A stretch of DNA of 40,478 nt from Candidatus Peribacteria bacterium RIFOXYB1_FULL_54_35 (GCA_001787755.1 MFYJ01000009.1:1-40478); one strand, 5' to 3'. Positions 32,578 to 39,001 are shown, counted from the first letter of the stretch. A program made the numbers and translations. Notes: generated by a model from the letters alone, not told the origin.

Positions 32578-32617
32578 TCGGCAGTCGAAAGTCGTTGAAG
32601 CTCTAGAGAGAGCACCC

Positions 32618-32655
32618 GCCGCCTGCCCCCTTTGTACCGGGGCAGGCGGCTTTTT
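32618..32655 (+). terminator. Strong intrinsic terminator
   Basis: GCCGCCTGCCCC (32618-32629) pairs perfectly over 12 bp with GGGGCAGGCGGC (32639-32650), followed by five T. It lies 40 nt after the surface-protein stop and should end its transcript. Confidence 0.9.
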
Positions 32656-32661
32656 ACGTGC

Positions 32662-32857
32662 CTAGGTTATGTTCACATATCCGATTATTGCATATTCGGA
32701 AGCGATGTCACCCTGAGCTCTGACGAAGGGCGACATCGCGTGCCATGGTTCGTCCAGTCTTCGCCCTTCGGGCTACGCCCGGCAGGCAGCTCACCATGAC
32801 ACGCTTTCTTCCTACTACAAATAGTGGCAGATAGCTGAATATGTAAACACAACCTAG
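32662..32857. mobile_element. MITE-like element with terminal inverted repeats
   Basis: CTAGGTTATGTTCACATAT at 32662-32680 is the inverse of ATATGTAAACACAACCTAG at 32839-32857 (17 of 19 positions). The ~196-bp element has no coding capacity and contains a palindrome at 32702-32739. Its right end carries the pheS stop codon (TAG at 32856-32854). No target-site duplication was established. Confidence 0.55.
32702..32739. repeat. Palindrome of the CCCTGAGC/CGAAGGG family
   Basis: GCGATGTC (32702-32709) pairs with GACATCGC (32732-32739) around ACCCTGAGCTCTGACGAAGG followed by GC. The core resembles the elements at 22548 and 22775, while the outer arms differ at each site. Confidence 0.6.
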
Positions 32858-33867
32858 AATTGTCGCAGGAACCGCAGGTCTCCCGGGAAGAGCAGGCGGA
32901 TGCTCGGGATCTGGTGCCGGATCATCACCATCCGGTCCACCCCGAAGCCGAAGGCGAATCCCTGCCACTCATCGGGATCGATGTTGCAGTTGCGGAGGAC
33001 ATTCGGGTGCACCATGCCGCAGCCGACGATTTCCAGCCAGTCGCCTTCCTTTGTCTTGTCTTCCCCCTGCCAGCGAACGTCCATTTCCAGGCTGGGCTCG
33101 GTGAAGGGGAAGAAGCCCGTCCGCCAGCGGAAGGTCGCATCTTTCGAGATCAGTTCCCGCACGGCGGTTTCCATCACGGCTTTCATGTTGGCGAGCGAAA
33201 CGTTCCTGCCGATCATGAGCCCTTCGAACTGGTGGAACATGGGGGAGTGCGTGGCATCGGCATCCTTGCGGTACACCTTGCCCGGGAAGATGGCCCGGAA
33301 CGGCGGCTTGTGTGAGCGCATGTACCGGACCTGTCCGGGGGAAGTATGCGTGCGCAGCACCTTCTTCTCCTTCCCTTTCATCTTCATCCAGAATGTGTCC
33401 TGCGTGTCGCGTGCGGGGTGATCTTCCGGGATGTTGAGCTGGGTGAAGTTCAAGTCCTCTGTCTCCATCTCCGGACTCTCCATGACGTCGAACCCCATGC
33501 GTCCGAATATTTCCTCCACCTCGGCATAGAATTCCGGAATGAGGTGCAGGTGCCCCTGCTCTTTCCGGGGAAGACGCAGCGTGACATCGAGGGCATCCTC
33601 TTTCCTAAGTGTGGCATCTTGCGGTGATGCCAGGGTGGCCTTGCGGTTCTCAATGGCATCGATGAGCTTCTTCTTCTTCTCATTGAGTTCCATGGCCTTC
33701 TTTTTGCGTGCACTCTCATCCAGTTCCTTCAGTTCCTTCATTGCGAGAGTCATGGCTCCGTCTTTGCGGCCGAAGAGCCGTTGCTCAATGACACTGAGTG
33801 CAGCGGCGCTCTGGGCCTTTTCAATCTGCTCCATGAACTCTGCCCATGATGAGGAAGTGGCTGCCAT
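32854..33867 (-). CDS. pheS: Phenylalanine-tRNA ligase alpha subunit
   Basis: A 337-residue class II aminoacyl-tRNA synthetase subunit; with PheT it charges tRNA-Phe. An N-terminal coiled coil (about 10-90, Lys/Glu-rich) is followed by the catalytic core: 'HLHLIPEFYAEVEEIFGRMGF', motif 1 region 'VMESPEMETEDLNFTQLNIPEDHPARDTQDTFW', motif 2 'LRTHTSPGQVRYMR...FRAIFPGKVYRKDADATHSPMFHQ', and 'WLEIVGCGMVHPNVL' to motif 3 'GFAFGFGVDRMVMI'. It ends RLLFPGDLRFLRQF, the usual terminus. The ATG at 33867 gives normal length and has a -10-like TAGTAT 11 nt upstream; an upstream in-frame extension to 33975 is read from repeat DNA. pheT is not next to it. Confidence 0.95.
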   Translation of the reverse strand: MAATSSSWAEFMEQIEKAQSAAALSVIEQRLFGRKDGAMTLAMKELKELDESARKKKAMELNEKKKKLIDAIENRKATLASPQDATLRKEDALDVTLRLPRKEQGHLHLIPEFYAEVEEIFGRMGFDVMESPEMETEDLNFTQLNIPEDHPARDTQDTFWMKMKGKEKKVLRTHTSPGQVRYMRSHKPPFRAIFPGKVYRKDADATHSPMFHQFEGLMIGRNVSLANMKAVMETAVRELISKDATFRWRTGFFPFTEPSLEMDVRWQGEDKTKEGDWLEIVGCGMVHPNVLRNCNIDPDEWQGFAFGFGVDRMVMIRHQIPSIRLLFPGDLRFLRQF

Positions 33868-33878
33868 CAGCGCGGAGC

Positions 33879-33884
33879 ATACTA
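33879..33884 (-). promoter_or_regulatory. -10-like hexamer before pheS
   Basis: TAGTAT on the minus strand ends 11 nt before the pheS ATG, with no Shine-Dalgarno between, again consistent with a leaderless or nearly leaderless mRNA. Confidence 0.4.
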
Positions 33885-34020
33885 CAGGTTGAGTGCTCTT
33901 CACTAGGGGGCTGAAGAAAATTGCTCTGAGCCAGTTCGTTTGATCGTTTAAACGAGCGCACGAGCCAACGGGCAAACGTTTCTATCACCTGAAGTACATG
34001 TCAGGGATCTGAGGTGCTCA

Positions 34021-34383
34021 TTAGTGGCCCAGAGCCAATTCTACGAAGAAGAATACCCCGAAGATCATCAGGCCCACCCACCAGTTGAGGAGTGCCAAGA
34101 GGTGGAAGAGGACGAGGAGCACCGTTGCGCATCCCAGGAAAATGCCCTGCCGCAGGGAAATGGAGAGCAGTTTTCCCATGTCCCACGTATGCACGGGCAG
34201 AGCTTTCCAGAGGCCGAAGAGTGCCAGGGCTCCCACAGTGCTCACACTCAGGAACAAGCTGACGAAGAACGCCGGAATGGCTTGTGCCGGAGCGGTGAGG
34301 GGGCTCACGCGCAGGATGACAATCAGGAGCGATGTTGTGGAGAGCAGCGCCGAGAAACTGATGCCAAACAGGAGGTTCTGCAC
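34021..34383 (-). CDS. Hypothetical four-helix membrane protein
   Basis: A 120-residue protein made of four hydrophobic helices (about residues 2-25, 32-58, 74-98 and 99-117) joined by short loops. It begins with GTG. I do not recognise the family; the size and layout resemble small DUF-type membrane proteins common in CPR genomes. It is 12 nt downstream of the uracil-DNA glycosylase gene and is probably co-transcribed with it, though a functional link is not apparent. Confidence 0.65.
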   Translation of the reverse strand: MQNLLFGISFSALLSTTSLLIVILRVSPLTAPAQAIPAFFVSLFLSVSTVGALALFGLWKALPVHTWDMGKLLSISLRQGIFLGCATVLLVLFHLLALLNWWVGLMIFGVFFFVELALGH

Positions 34384-34395
34384 AGGGGGGAAGAG

Positions 34396-34950
34396 TTATG
34401 ATTTTCCGTCCAGGAATGTTTTCAGCGCCTGGAAGTCATCCTCGAGTGCCTGCCGGAGGCTGCCGTTGTGGAGCGCAGCGGCAGGATGGTAAATGGGGAA
34501 CACCGTGATGCCATCAGTCAGCTTCTGAGGTTTGCCGTGTGCCTGGGTCATTCCCAACTTCGGGAAGAAGTGCCCGAGCGCGTGCCGCCCGAGCGGCACA
34601 ATCACCTTCGGCCTGATGATGGCGATTTCCAGCTTCACCCACGGCATGCACTGTTCCTTTTCCTCGTCTGTCGGGTCACGGTTGTTCGGCGGGCGGTACT
34701 TCACCACATTGCTGATGTACACGTCTCCGCGCCTGAGCCCGATGGATGCGAGCAGTTCATCCAAAAACTGCCCTGCCGGCCCCACGAAAGGGCGCTTCAG
34801 TTCGTCTTCCTTCTGGCCCGGGGCTTCTCCTATGAACATGATGTCCGCCTTGGGGTTTCCTTCTCCGAGGACAGGGTTTGCCGACTTGCAGAGTTCGCAG
34901 CCGTCCCACGTTTTGAGTTTTTCCTGGAGTTCGTCAATGGTGAGCGTCAT
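34396..34950 (-). CDS. Family 4 uracil-DNA glycosylase
   Basis: A 184-residue base-excision repair enzyme that removes uracil from DNA. Motif A is GEAPGQKEDE (about 41-50) and motif B is 'YHPAAAL' near residue 160; 'GPAGQFLDELLASIGL', 'VYISNVVKYRPPNNRDPT' and 'VIVPLGRHAL' complete the family pattern. Family 4 enzymes normally bind a 4Fe-4S cluster with four Cys. Here I see Cys18 and Cys21 (CELC) and Cys101 (EQCMPW), but no obvious fourth Cys about 16 residues after Cys101. The ATG at 34950 is preferred over an in-frame start at 34968 because TGG-TATGCT, an extended -10, ends 8 nt before it. Confidence 0.9.
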   Translation of the reverse strand: MTLTIDELQEKLKTWDGCELCKSANPVLGEGNPKADIMFIGEAPGQKEDELKRPFVGPAGQFLDELLASIGLRRGDVYISNVVKYRPPNNRDPTDEEKEQCMPWVKLEIAIIRPKVIVPLGRHALGHFFPKLGMTQAHGKPQKLTDGITVFPIYHPAAALHNGSLRQALEDDFQALKTFLDGKS

Positions 34951-34958
34951 CACCTGCG

Positions 34959-34967
34959 AGCATACCA
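34959..34967 (-). promoter_or_regulatory. Extended -10 promoter of the uracil-DNA glycosylase gene
   Basis: TGGTATGCT on the minus strand ends 8 nt before the ATG at 34950. It overlaps an alternative upstream start codon, which argues for the internal start. Confidence 0.5.
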
Positions 34968-35014
34968 TGCCTCACTTGGATGTGCTTTCAAATTCAGAGA
35001 TCTCTGTCAGGTAT

Positions 35015-35605
35015 TCACCCAACCGTCAGCGCAATGGCGGGGGGGCTGGGCTCGTGATCTCCTCCTCTTCCGGGGAGCGCCCACTTGCTGGATGGTTTTT
35101 CTGGTTCGTCCTCCAGTCCTATGACTGTGTTGCCCACTGCATCCGAAAGCACACTCCTCAGTTCCTGCAGCCGCATGGGATCGATATCCACATCTGCTGT
35201 CACAGGGGTGTTGTCGGGATTGAGAGCAGGGAACAGTGTGCTGGCGGTCACAGAGAGATCCTGCACAGGAAGAGCCCACGTTCCCGGGATATTTTCGAGG
35301 GGGGTAGGGTGCTTCCGATTTTCCAATTCGCCCCGGAGTGCGTGGTGCTCGTAGCGCACGGAGCGCGGGAGTGCAATGACCATGGAGATGCAAAGGGCGG
35401 TGGCATAGCGCTCGCCGGAAAGGATGTCCTCACACATGCCCCTGCGGCAGCATGCAAGGTAATGGTCAATTTCTTGTATTGCTCTGTAGAGATCCAAGCG
35501 GAATTCACGCATGTCTACACGCGGTTCTCTCGTGGGCCTTTCAAAGGGGATGGTGGCGAGTACCCCGTCTTCATCGAGATCCGGTTCTCCTGCAAAAATG
35601 CGCAT
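35015..35605 (-). CDS. Hypothetical soluble protein
   Basis: A 196-residue protein with no family that I recognise. The N-terminal part (MRIFAGEPDLDEDG) is acidic; the middle (about 35-80) is helical, with Cys-Cys and Cys residues (HYLACCRRGMCEDIL). The C-terminal third is Pro/Asp-rich and probably flexible, ending 'EPSPPAIALTVG'. No signal peptide or membrane helix is seen. The ATG at 35605 avoids overlap with purE, whose stop is at 35649; a longer in-frame start at 35710 would overlap it. A G-rich stretch about 12 nt upstream could serve as a ribosome site. Confidence 0.5.
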   Translation of the reverse strand: MRIFAGEPDLDEDGVLATIPFERPTREPRVDMREFRLDLYRAIQEIDHYLACCRRGMCEDILSGERYATALCISMVIALPRSVRYEHHALRGELENRKHPTPLENIPGTWALPVQDLSVTASTLFPALNPDNTPVTADVDIDPMRLQELRSVLSDAVGNTVIGLEDEPEKPSSKWALPGRGGDHEPSPPAIALTVG

Positions 35606-35648
35606 TGGGGGGCATTCTCCCCCCGCGGTGTTCTTTGGGCAACCAACT

Positions 35649-36101
35649 TTACGAGTACTTTGCTTTGACCTTTGCGATGTGTTTTTCCACCTTTTCACGG
35701 AGTTCGGCATTGGACTGCGCGAGGATCTTCACCGCAGCCAGAGCGGCATTCTTCGGATTCAGCACAGTCATCACCGGCACGTCGGAAGGCATCCGAAGGC
35801 TCGAGTGCAGGTCCACCATGTACTCTTCCAGTGTCTCAAGCGGCGGGCAGTTCACGACGGGGTGAACACAGCTGCCGGCCACCACTCCTCCGAGGCCGTT
35901 GCTCATTCCCACCACGGTGATCACCACCCGCGGCTGCGGATCTTCGTTCAGTCTCTTCACTTCCTCTACCACTTTCTCGGGGACTTTGTGCGCAGAGGCG
36001 ACAATGATTTCCGAGGGAACGGAAAATTCATCGAGCACGTCAGAGATCTTTTTTGCGTACTCGCTGTCTGAATCCGAGCCGAGGATGAATGTGACTTTCA
36101 T
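35649..36101 (-). CDS. purE: Class II PurE, AIR carboxylase
   Basis: A 150-residue PurE-fold enzyme that forms CAIR in purine synthesis. It begins VTFILGSDSDSEYAKKI and has SAHKVPE at 36-42. The diagnostic loop reads VGMSNGLGGVVAGSCVHPV (64-82), followed by NCPPLE and 'VDLHSSLRMPSDVPVMTVLNP'. These match the animal-type class II AIR carboxylase (SAHKGP, '[23 protein letters not shown]', 'SSLRLPSG') rather than the bacterial class I mutase (SAHRTP, 'GGAAHLPGM'). Class II enzymes carboxylate AIR directly with CO2 and do not need PurK; no purK is seen nearby. A perfect TATAAT (36113-36108) ends 6 nt before the ATG, so the mRNA probably starts at the start codon. Confidence 0.92.
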   Translation of the reverse strand: MKVTFILGSDSDSEYAKKISDVLDEFSVPSEIIVASAHKVPEKVVEEVKRLNEDPQPRVVITVVGMSNGLGGVVAGSCVHPVVNCPPLETLEEYMVDLHSSLRMPSDVPVMTVLNPKNAALAAVKILAQSNAELREKVEKHIAKVKAKYS

Positions 36102-36107
36102 GGTGCG

Positions 36108-36113
36108 ATTATA
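36108..36113 (-). promoter_or_regulatory. -10 hexamer of the leaderless purE promoter
   Basis: TATAAT with TTGCTG (36136-36131) 17 nt upstream on the minus strand. Transcription 7 nt after the hexamer would begin at the A of the purE ATG. Confidence 0.65.
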
Positions 36114-36239
36114 GAGAGCAAATCGCAGGACAGCAACGTTCCAACGGTGTCGTGTTGAAGAGATATTTGTGCATCTACGGGTGGCTGTGAGTTTCGGAAA
36201 AAGCCGCCGAGACCGGGGCATTTGGACCGTGACCGCTAC

Positions 36240-36269
36240 TTGACAGAATAGATTTCTAAAGCTTAGAAT
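36240..36269 (+). promoter_or_regulatory. Promoter before the tandem repeats
   Basis: TTGACA (36240-36245), an 18-nt spacer and TAGAAT (36264-36269). The predicted start is about 36276, exactly where the first 28-nt repeat begins. Confidence 0.6.
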
Positions 36270-36275
36270 GCTCTT

Positions 36276-36332
36276 GAGATTGGTAAGCCTCACAAAAACT
36301 TCCCGAGATTGGTAAGTCTCACAAAAACTTCC
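36276..36332 (+). repeat. Two tandem 28-nt direct repeats at a transcription start
   Basis: The unit GAGATTGGTAAG(C/T)CTCACA then AAAACTTCC occurs at 36276-36303 and 36305-36332 with one mismatch and one base between. Each unit has a short dyad (GAG...CTC). Position at +1 suggests a double operator or a regulatory leader for the gene at 36358. Confidence 0.7.
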
Positions 36333-36357
36333 GTTTTTGCCTTTTTCCCTCGGGATT

Positions 36358-36636
36358 ATGTCTGAATATATTCGTTTTCCTTCCGGTTTTGATGAAGCTG
36401 ACTTGCCGGGTCCAGATGACGTTGAGCGTTTGAGAACCATAGTGAATTCTTCCTTCCCGGCCACACGCCAAACAGTAAGGGAAGAGTATGGGTTCCTGCT
36501 CAGGGCATTTAATGCCGCCGCACCCAGTGTTCTGAAAAAGCACCTCGGTGAAGAGCTCAACAAGCAACTCATCACGCGCCGAAGAGAACTGCGGGAGTGG
36601 TTGGAGCGAAACCCGCTTGAAGGCACGGTGCATTGA
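36358..36636 (+). CDS. Hypothetical small protein
   Basis: A 92-residue, highly charged soluble protein that I do not recognise. The N-terminus (SEYIRFPSGFDEADLPGPDDVERL) is acidic and the rest is helical and basic, with Arg-rich segments (LITRRRELREWLERNP). It begins at the ATG at 36358, downstream of a promoter and two tandem repeats. It could be a DNA-binding or regulatory protein by charge and size, but no helix-turn-helix is obvious. It precedes the restriction-modification island without being clearly part of it. Confidence 0.5.
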   Translation: MSEYIRFPSGFDEADLPGPDDVERLRTIVNSSFPATRQTVREEYGFLLRAFNAAAPSVLKKHLGEELNKQLITRRRELREWLERNPLEGTVH

Positions 36637-36662
36637 CCGCGAAAGGGAGTGGAATGTGGTGG

Positions 36663-36688
36663 ACCACGGCACTCGCGAGTGCCGTGGT
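36663..36688. repeat. Perfect 26-bp palindrome
   Basis: ACCACGGCACTCG followed immediately by its exact complement CGAGTGCCGTGGT, with no spacer. It overlaps the first bases of the tRNA-Ala-like sequence at 36684 and marks one edge of the restriction-modification island. Confidence 0.75.
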
Positions 36689-36704
36689 GGAGCTGTAGGG
36701 AACT
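36684..36704 (+). repeat. Sequence like the tRNA-Ala 3' end, possible att remnant
   Basis: GTGGTGGAGCTGTAGGGAAC plus T matches GTGGTGGAGCTGAGGGGACT at 39935-39954, the CCA and acceptor/T-arm end of the intact tRNA-Ala gene, in the same orientation, with one inserted base and one mismatch. The pair flanks the restriction-modification genes like direct attachment-site repeats. Confidence 0.5.
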
Positions 36705-36724
36705 GGTGGGAACGAAACTTTGAT

Positions 36725-36829
36725 ATGCTTGAAGTGGCCAAAAAGTTCACAGAACTCAAATACTCTCTCGATAACATCATAATGATCCTGAACAGCCAAG
36801 TTGAGAAAAAGGATGACCTAATCCTCTAA
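36725..36829 (+). CDS. Possible small ORF
   Basis: A 34-codon ORF (MLEVAKKFTELKYS... DDLIL) predicted to be a single amphipathic helix. No Shine-Dalgarno or promoter is evident, and it may be chance or a fragment. I list it because it is the only protein-like sequence between the palindrome and the methyltransferase gene; the rest of 36830-37001 holds two TCGGGAAC repeats and an operator-like palindrome. Confidence 0.25.
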   Translation: MLEVAKKFTELKYSLDNIIMILNSQVEKKDDLIL

Positions 36830-36982
36830 TCATGAATCAGTCAATGAGCTGTCGGGAACGATCGGGAACTTTATTGATGTCATGCACACATTCCAAAGTT
36901 AGTTCAATTTGTTTAGCAAAAATGATAGGGCACAATGCAATACGTTCTTTTCAAGCCCAATGGGTGGACAATGATACACCCT

Positions 36983-36997
36983 CTTCATATTATGAAG
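36983..36997 (+). promoter_or_regulatory. Operator-like palindrome before the methyltransferase
   Basis: CTTCATATTATGAAG is a perfect 7+1+7 palindrome four bases before the ATG at 37002. Restriction-modification genes are often controlled by regulators or by the methyltransferase itself at such sites; which protein would bind is unknown. Confidence 0.5.
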
Positions 36998-37001
36998 TAC
37001 T

Positions 37002-38123
37002 ATGACATCCACGACACTTTCACCCGTTGTAGCGCTTACTAAAAAAGTCAAAGGGGAAGAAATGCCCGTTCGATTTTTCAATGTCGTCAGCCTGTTCAGT
37101 GGAGCAGGCGGTTTGGATCTGGGATTGGAAATGGCCGGATACAGTACACGAGCATGCGTGGAAATAGATCCCGTATTTAGAGAAACAATGAGGCGGAACA
37201 GGCCCGATTGGAATCCTCTTGATGATTTTGACGGAGACGTCACTTGTATCACATCGGATTTACTATTGGAGAGAGCGGATTTGACCAAGGGTCAGGTAGA
37301 TCTTCTGGTCGGCGGTCCTCCATGCCAATCCTTCAGTAACATGGGGAATAGAAAGGGTGTGAAAGATGCTCGTGGCCGACTCTTCCGAGACTATTTGAGA
37401 TTGGTTTATGAAATAAGACCGTTAGGGATCATTTTTGAAAATGTCGAAGGCATCAAACAACATGGGGTGCTCGATGAACTGCAAAAAGAGCTGGAGGCAA
37501 TGGGATATAAAGTAAAATGTGAAACGGTGATCGCTGCCGACTATGGTGTTCCCCAAAAGAGAAAGCGAGTGATCGTGCTGGGCTGTCTGGGTGTTGAACC
37601 TCGATTCCCAAAGCCGACACATTCGCGCTTCGGAGACGTACCTGAAACAAAACGCTGGGTTACCGTCGGTGAAACTTTTCAGAAAATCACGGTGCAAGAT
37701 TTACTAAGGCCGGATTGTCTTGGCATGAATCATTCATTGGAAATGGTGAACAGAATGAAAATGGTGCCGCCCGGGGGCAATTTCCACGATCTTCCGAAGA
37801 AACATCTCCCCGATTGTTGGAAGAGCGGCAAACATCAAGGTCAAGACACGTTCGGCCGTCTCAAGTTGAATGAACCCAGCGTCACAATTCGTACAAGCGG
37901 CTACAATCCGACCAAGGGTCGCTATATTCACCCCACGGAAAACAGAGGACTGAATACATTGGAGATGGCCGCTCTTCAATCTTTTCCGAAGGATTTCATG
38001 TTTGTTGGAAATCTAAAATCCGTTGGTGTGCAAATTGGCAATGCCGTTCCTCCTTTGCTGGCTAAGGCAATAGGAGAAGCTATGAAGCCTTGTTTAGTTG
38101 AGGCGCGGTTGAAGCTGCATTGA
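37002..38123 (+). CDS. DNA (cytosine-5) methyltransferase
   Basis: A 373-residue C5-cytosine methyltransferase of a type II restriction-modification system. Motif I is VVSLFSGAGGLDLGLEMAG (28-46), motif IV GGPPCQSFS with catalytic Cys108, motif VI ENVEG (146-150), motif VIII QKRKRVIVLG, and motifs IX-X near the C-terminus ('PSVTIRTSGYNP', 'VGVQIGNAVPPLLAKAIGEAM'). The target-recognition region lies between about 230 and 290, so the site recognised cannot be read directly. It is convergent with the nuclease gene (44-bp overlap of the 3' ends). A second in-frame ATG at 37062 is closer to homology and has GGGGAAG just before it. The gene is more A+T-rich than the chromosome around it, suggesting transfer. 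Confidence 0.93.
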   Translation: MTSTTLSPVVALTKKVKGEEMPVRFFNVVSLFSGAGGLDLGLEMAGYSTRACVEIDPVFRETMRRNRPDWNPLDDFDGDVTCITSDLLLERADLTKGQVDLLVGGPPCQSFSNMGNRKGVKDARGRLFRDYLRLVYEIRPLGIIFENVEGIKQHGVLDELQKELEAMGYKVKCETVIAADYGVPQKRKRVIVLGCLGVEPRFPKPTHSRFGDVPETKRWVTVGETFQKITVQDLLRPDCLGMNHSLEMVNRMKMVPPGGNFHDLPKKHLPDCWKSGKHQGQDTFGRLKLNEPSVTIRTSGYNPTKGRYIHPTENRGLNTLEMAALQSFPKDFMFVGNLKSVGVQIGNAVPPLLAKAIGEAMKPCLVEARLKLH

Positions 38124-38955
38124 TTATTTTCTTGATCATATCATTGACATCATTCGTAGTCGGTACATGGTAGACCTTATCAACAGCTCGAACAGATGGA
38201 CTGAATACATTGACGATGCTGTGGGTCGCTGCTGTTCTGAATATCTCGTGGTCGTTGTCACTGACATTATCCGTCACCGCGCCGTAGAATTTGGTTTCAA
38301 ATGAGGTATCCCAATAACGGGTCTGCAAATGTGCTATGAAGGCTTTTACTATGCTTCCTTCATGCACAATTTGATATCTCCTGTCACCACGCAGTGAAGT
38401 TTTAATAGAGATTCCGAACAGGATGCTGTTGTACGGACATTTGCCGATCAGATGTTTATAGGCATCGAACAGCATATGTGCATCGGCTGCCCCAAGACGG
38501 TCCAGACGTTTATGAAACTCAGGAGGTAAAGAGCTTCTGTCTATGCGAACTCCGATTAAATCAGGGTTGGACATGTCCAGTCTTGCATCATGCTCTTCAA
38601 GAGTTCTCATCAATCCTGATTGAATTCTCTCTTGAGCTTCCTCATCAAAGATTTTAATGAACTCCATTTTTGCAACATTCGGCAAGCGCAGCACAAGCAT
38701 GTCGATATTCCTGTCGATCACCGCATTCCAGAAATGCGCTGCCAATATCAATTCCAACCAATCGCCACGAGCGTTGTTGAAGGCAGCCTGTGCAGGAATC
38801 TTCAATTTGTTCTTCTTGGCATAACTGATAACGGTTGTTTGAATGGACTGAAGTAATTCCTCGATATTCCCTTCAGGGAACTCATCGGTGAACCTTGCTC
38901 CGATTGCAGCTTCTTTCTTTACCCCGCCCTTGGCATCGACAAATTCTGCATCCAT
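38080..38955 (-). CDS. Probable type II restriction endonuclease, PD-(D/E)xK fold
   Basis: A 291-residue protein whose place between a cytosine methyltransferase and a Vsr gene makes it the likely nuclease. The sequence shows 'NPD132LIGVRI', then 'FGISIK185TSLRG', then 'VHE199'. Asp132 and Lys185 are separated by 52 residues and Lys185 and Glu199 by 13. This fits the PD-x(46-55)-K-x(12-13)-E active site known for Cfr10I, Bse634I, NgoMIV and EcoRII/PspGI-type enzymes, which cut CCGG- or CCWGG-type sites, in which a Ser precedes the Lys. Upstream 'ARGDWLELI' is a helix that often carries another acidic residue. Recognition is unknown. The ATG at 38955 is chosen because the longer frame runs through the divergent vsr gene. 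Its 3' end overlaps the methyltransferase gene. Confidence 0.7.
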   Translation of the reverse strand: MDAEFVDAKGGVKKEAAIGARFTDEFPEGNIEELLQSIQTTVISYAKKNKLKIPAQAAFNNARGDWLELILAAHFWNAVIDRNIDMLVLRLPNVAKMEFIKIFDEEAQERIQSGLMRTLEEHDARLDMSNPDLIGVRIDRSSLPPEFHKRLDRLGAADAHMLFDAYKHLIGKCPYNSILFGISIKTSLRGDRRYQIVHEGSIVKAFIAHLQTRYWDTSFETKFYGAVTDNVSDNDHEIFRTAATHSIVNVFSPSVRAVDKVYHVPTTNDVNDMIKKIINAASTAPQLNKAS

Positions 38956-39001
38956 ATGTACGGAGTATACAATTAATAGCAGCTGGCGTAAGCCCGTTTC
39001 T

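Noticed and set aside
33868-34020. A Phe-rich leader peptide before pheS, by analogy with E. coli pheM
   Set aside because: I looked for one after finding the leuA and aspartokinase leaders. Only a four-codon ORF with one Phe (Met-Tyr-Phe-Arg) is present, and there is no terminator structure.
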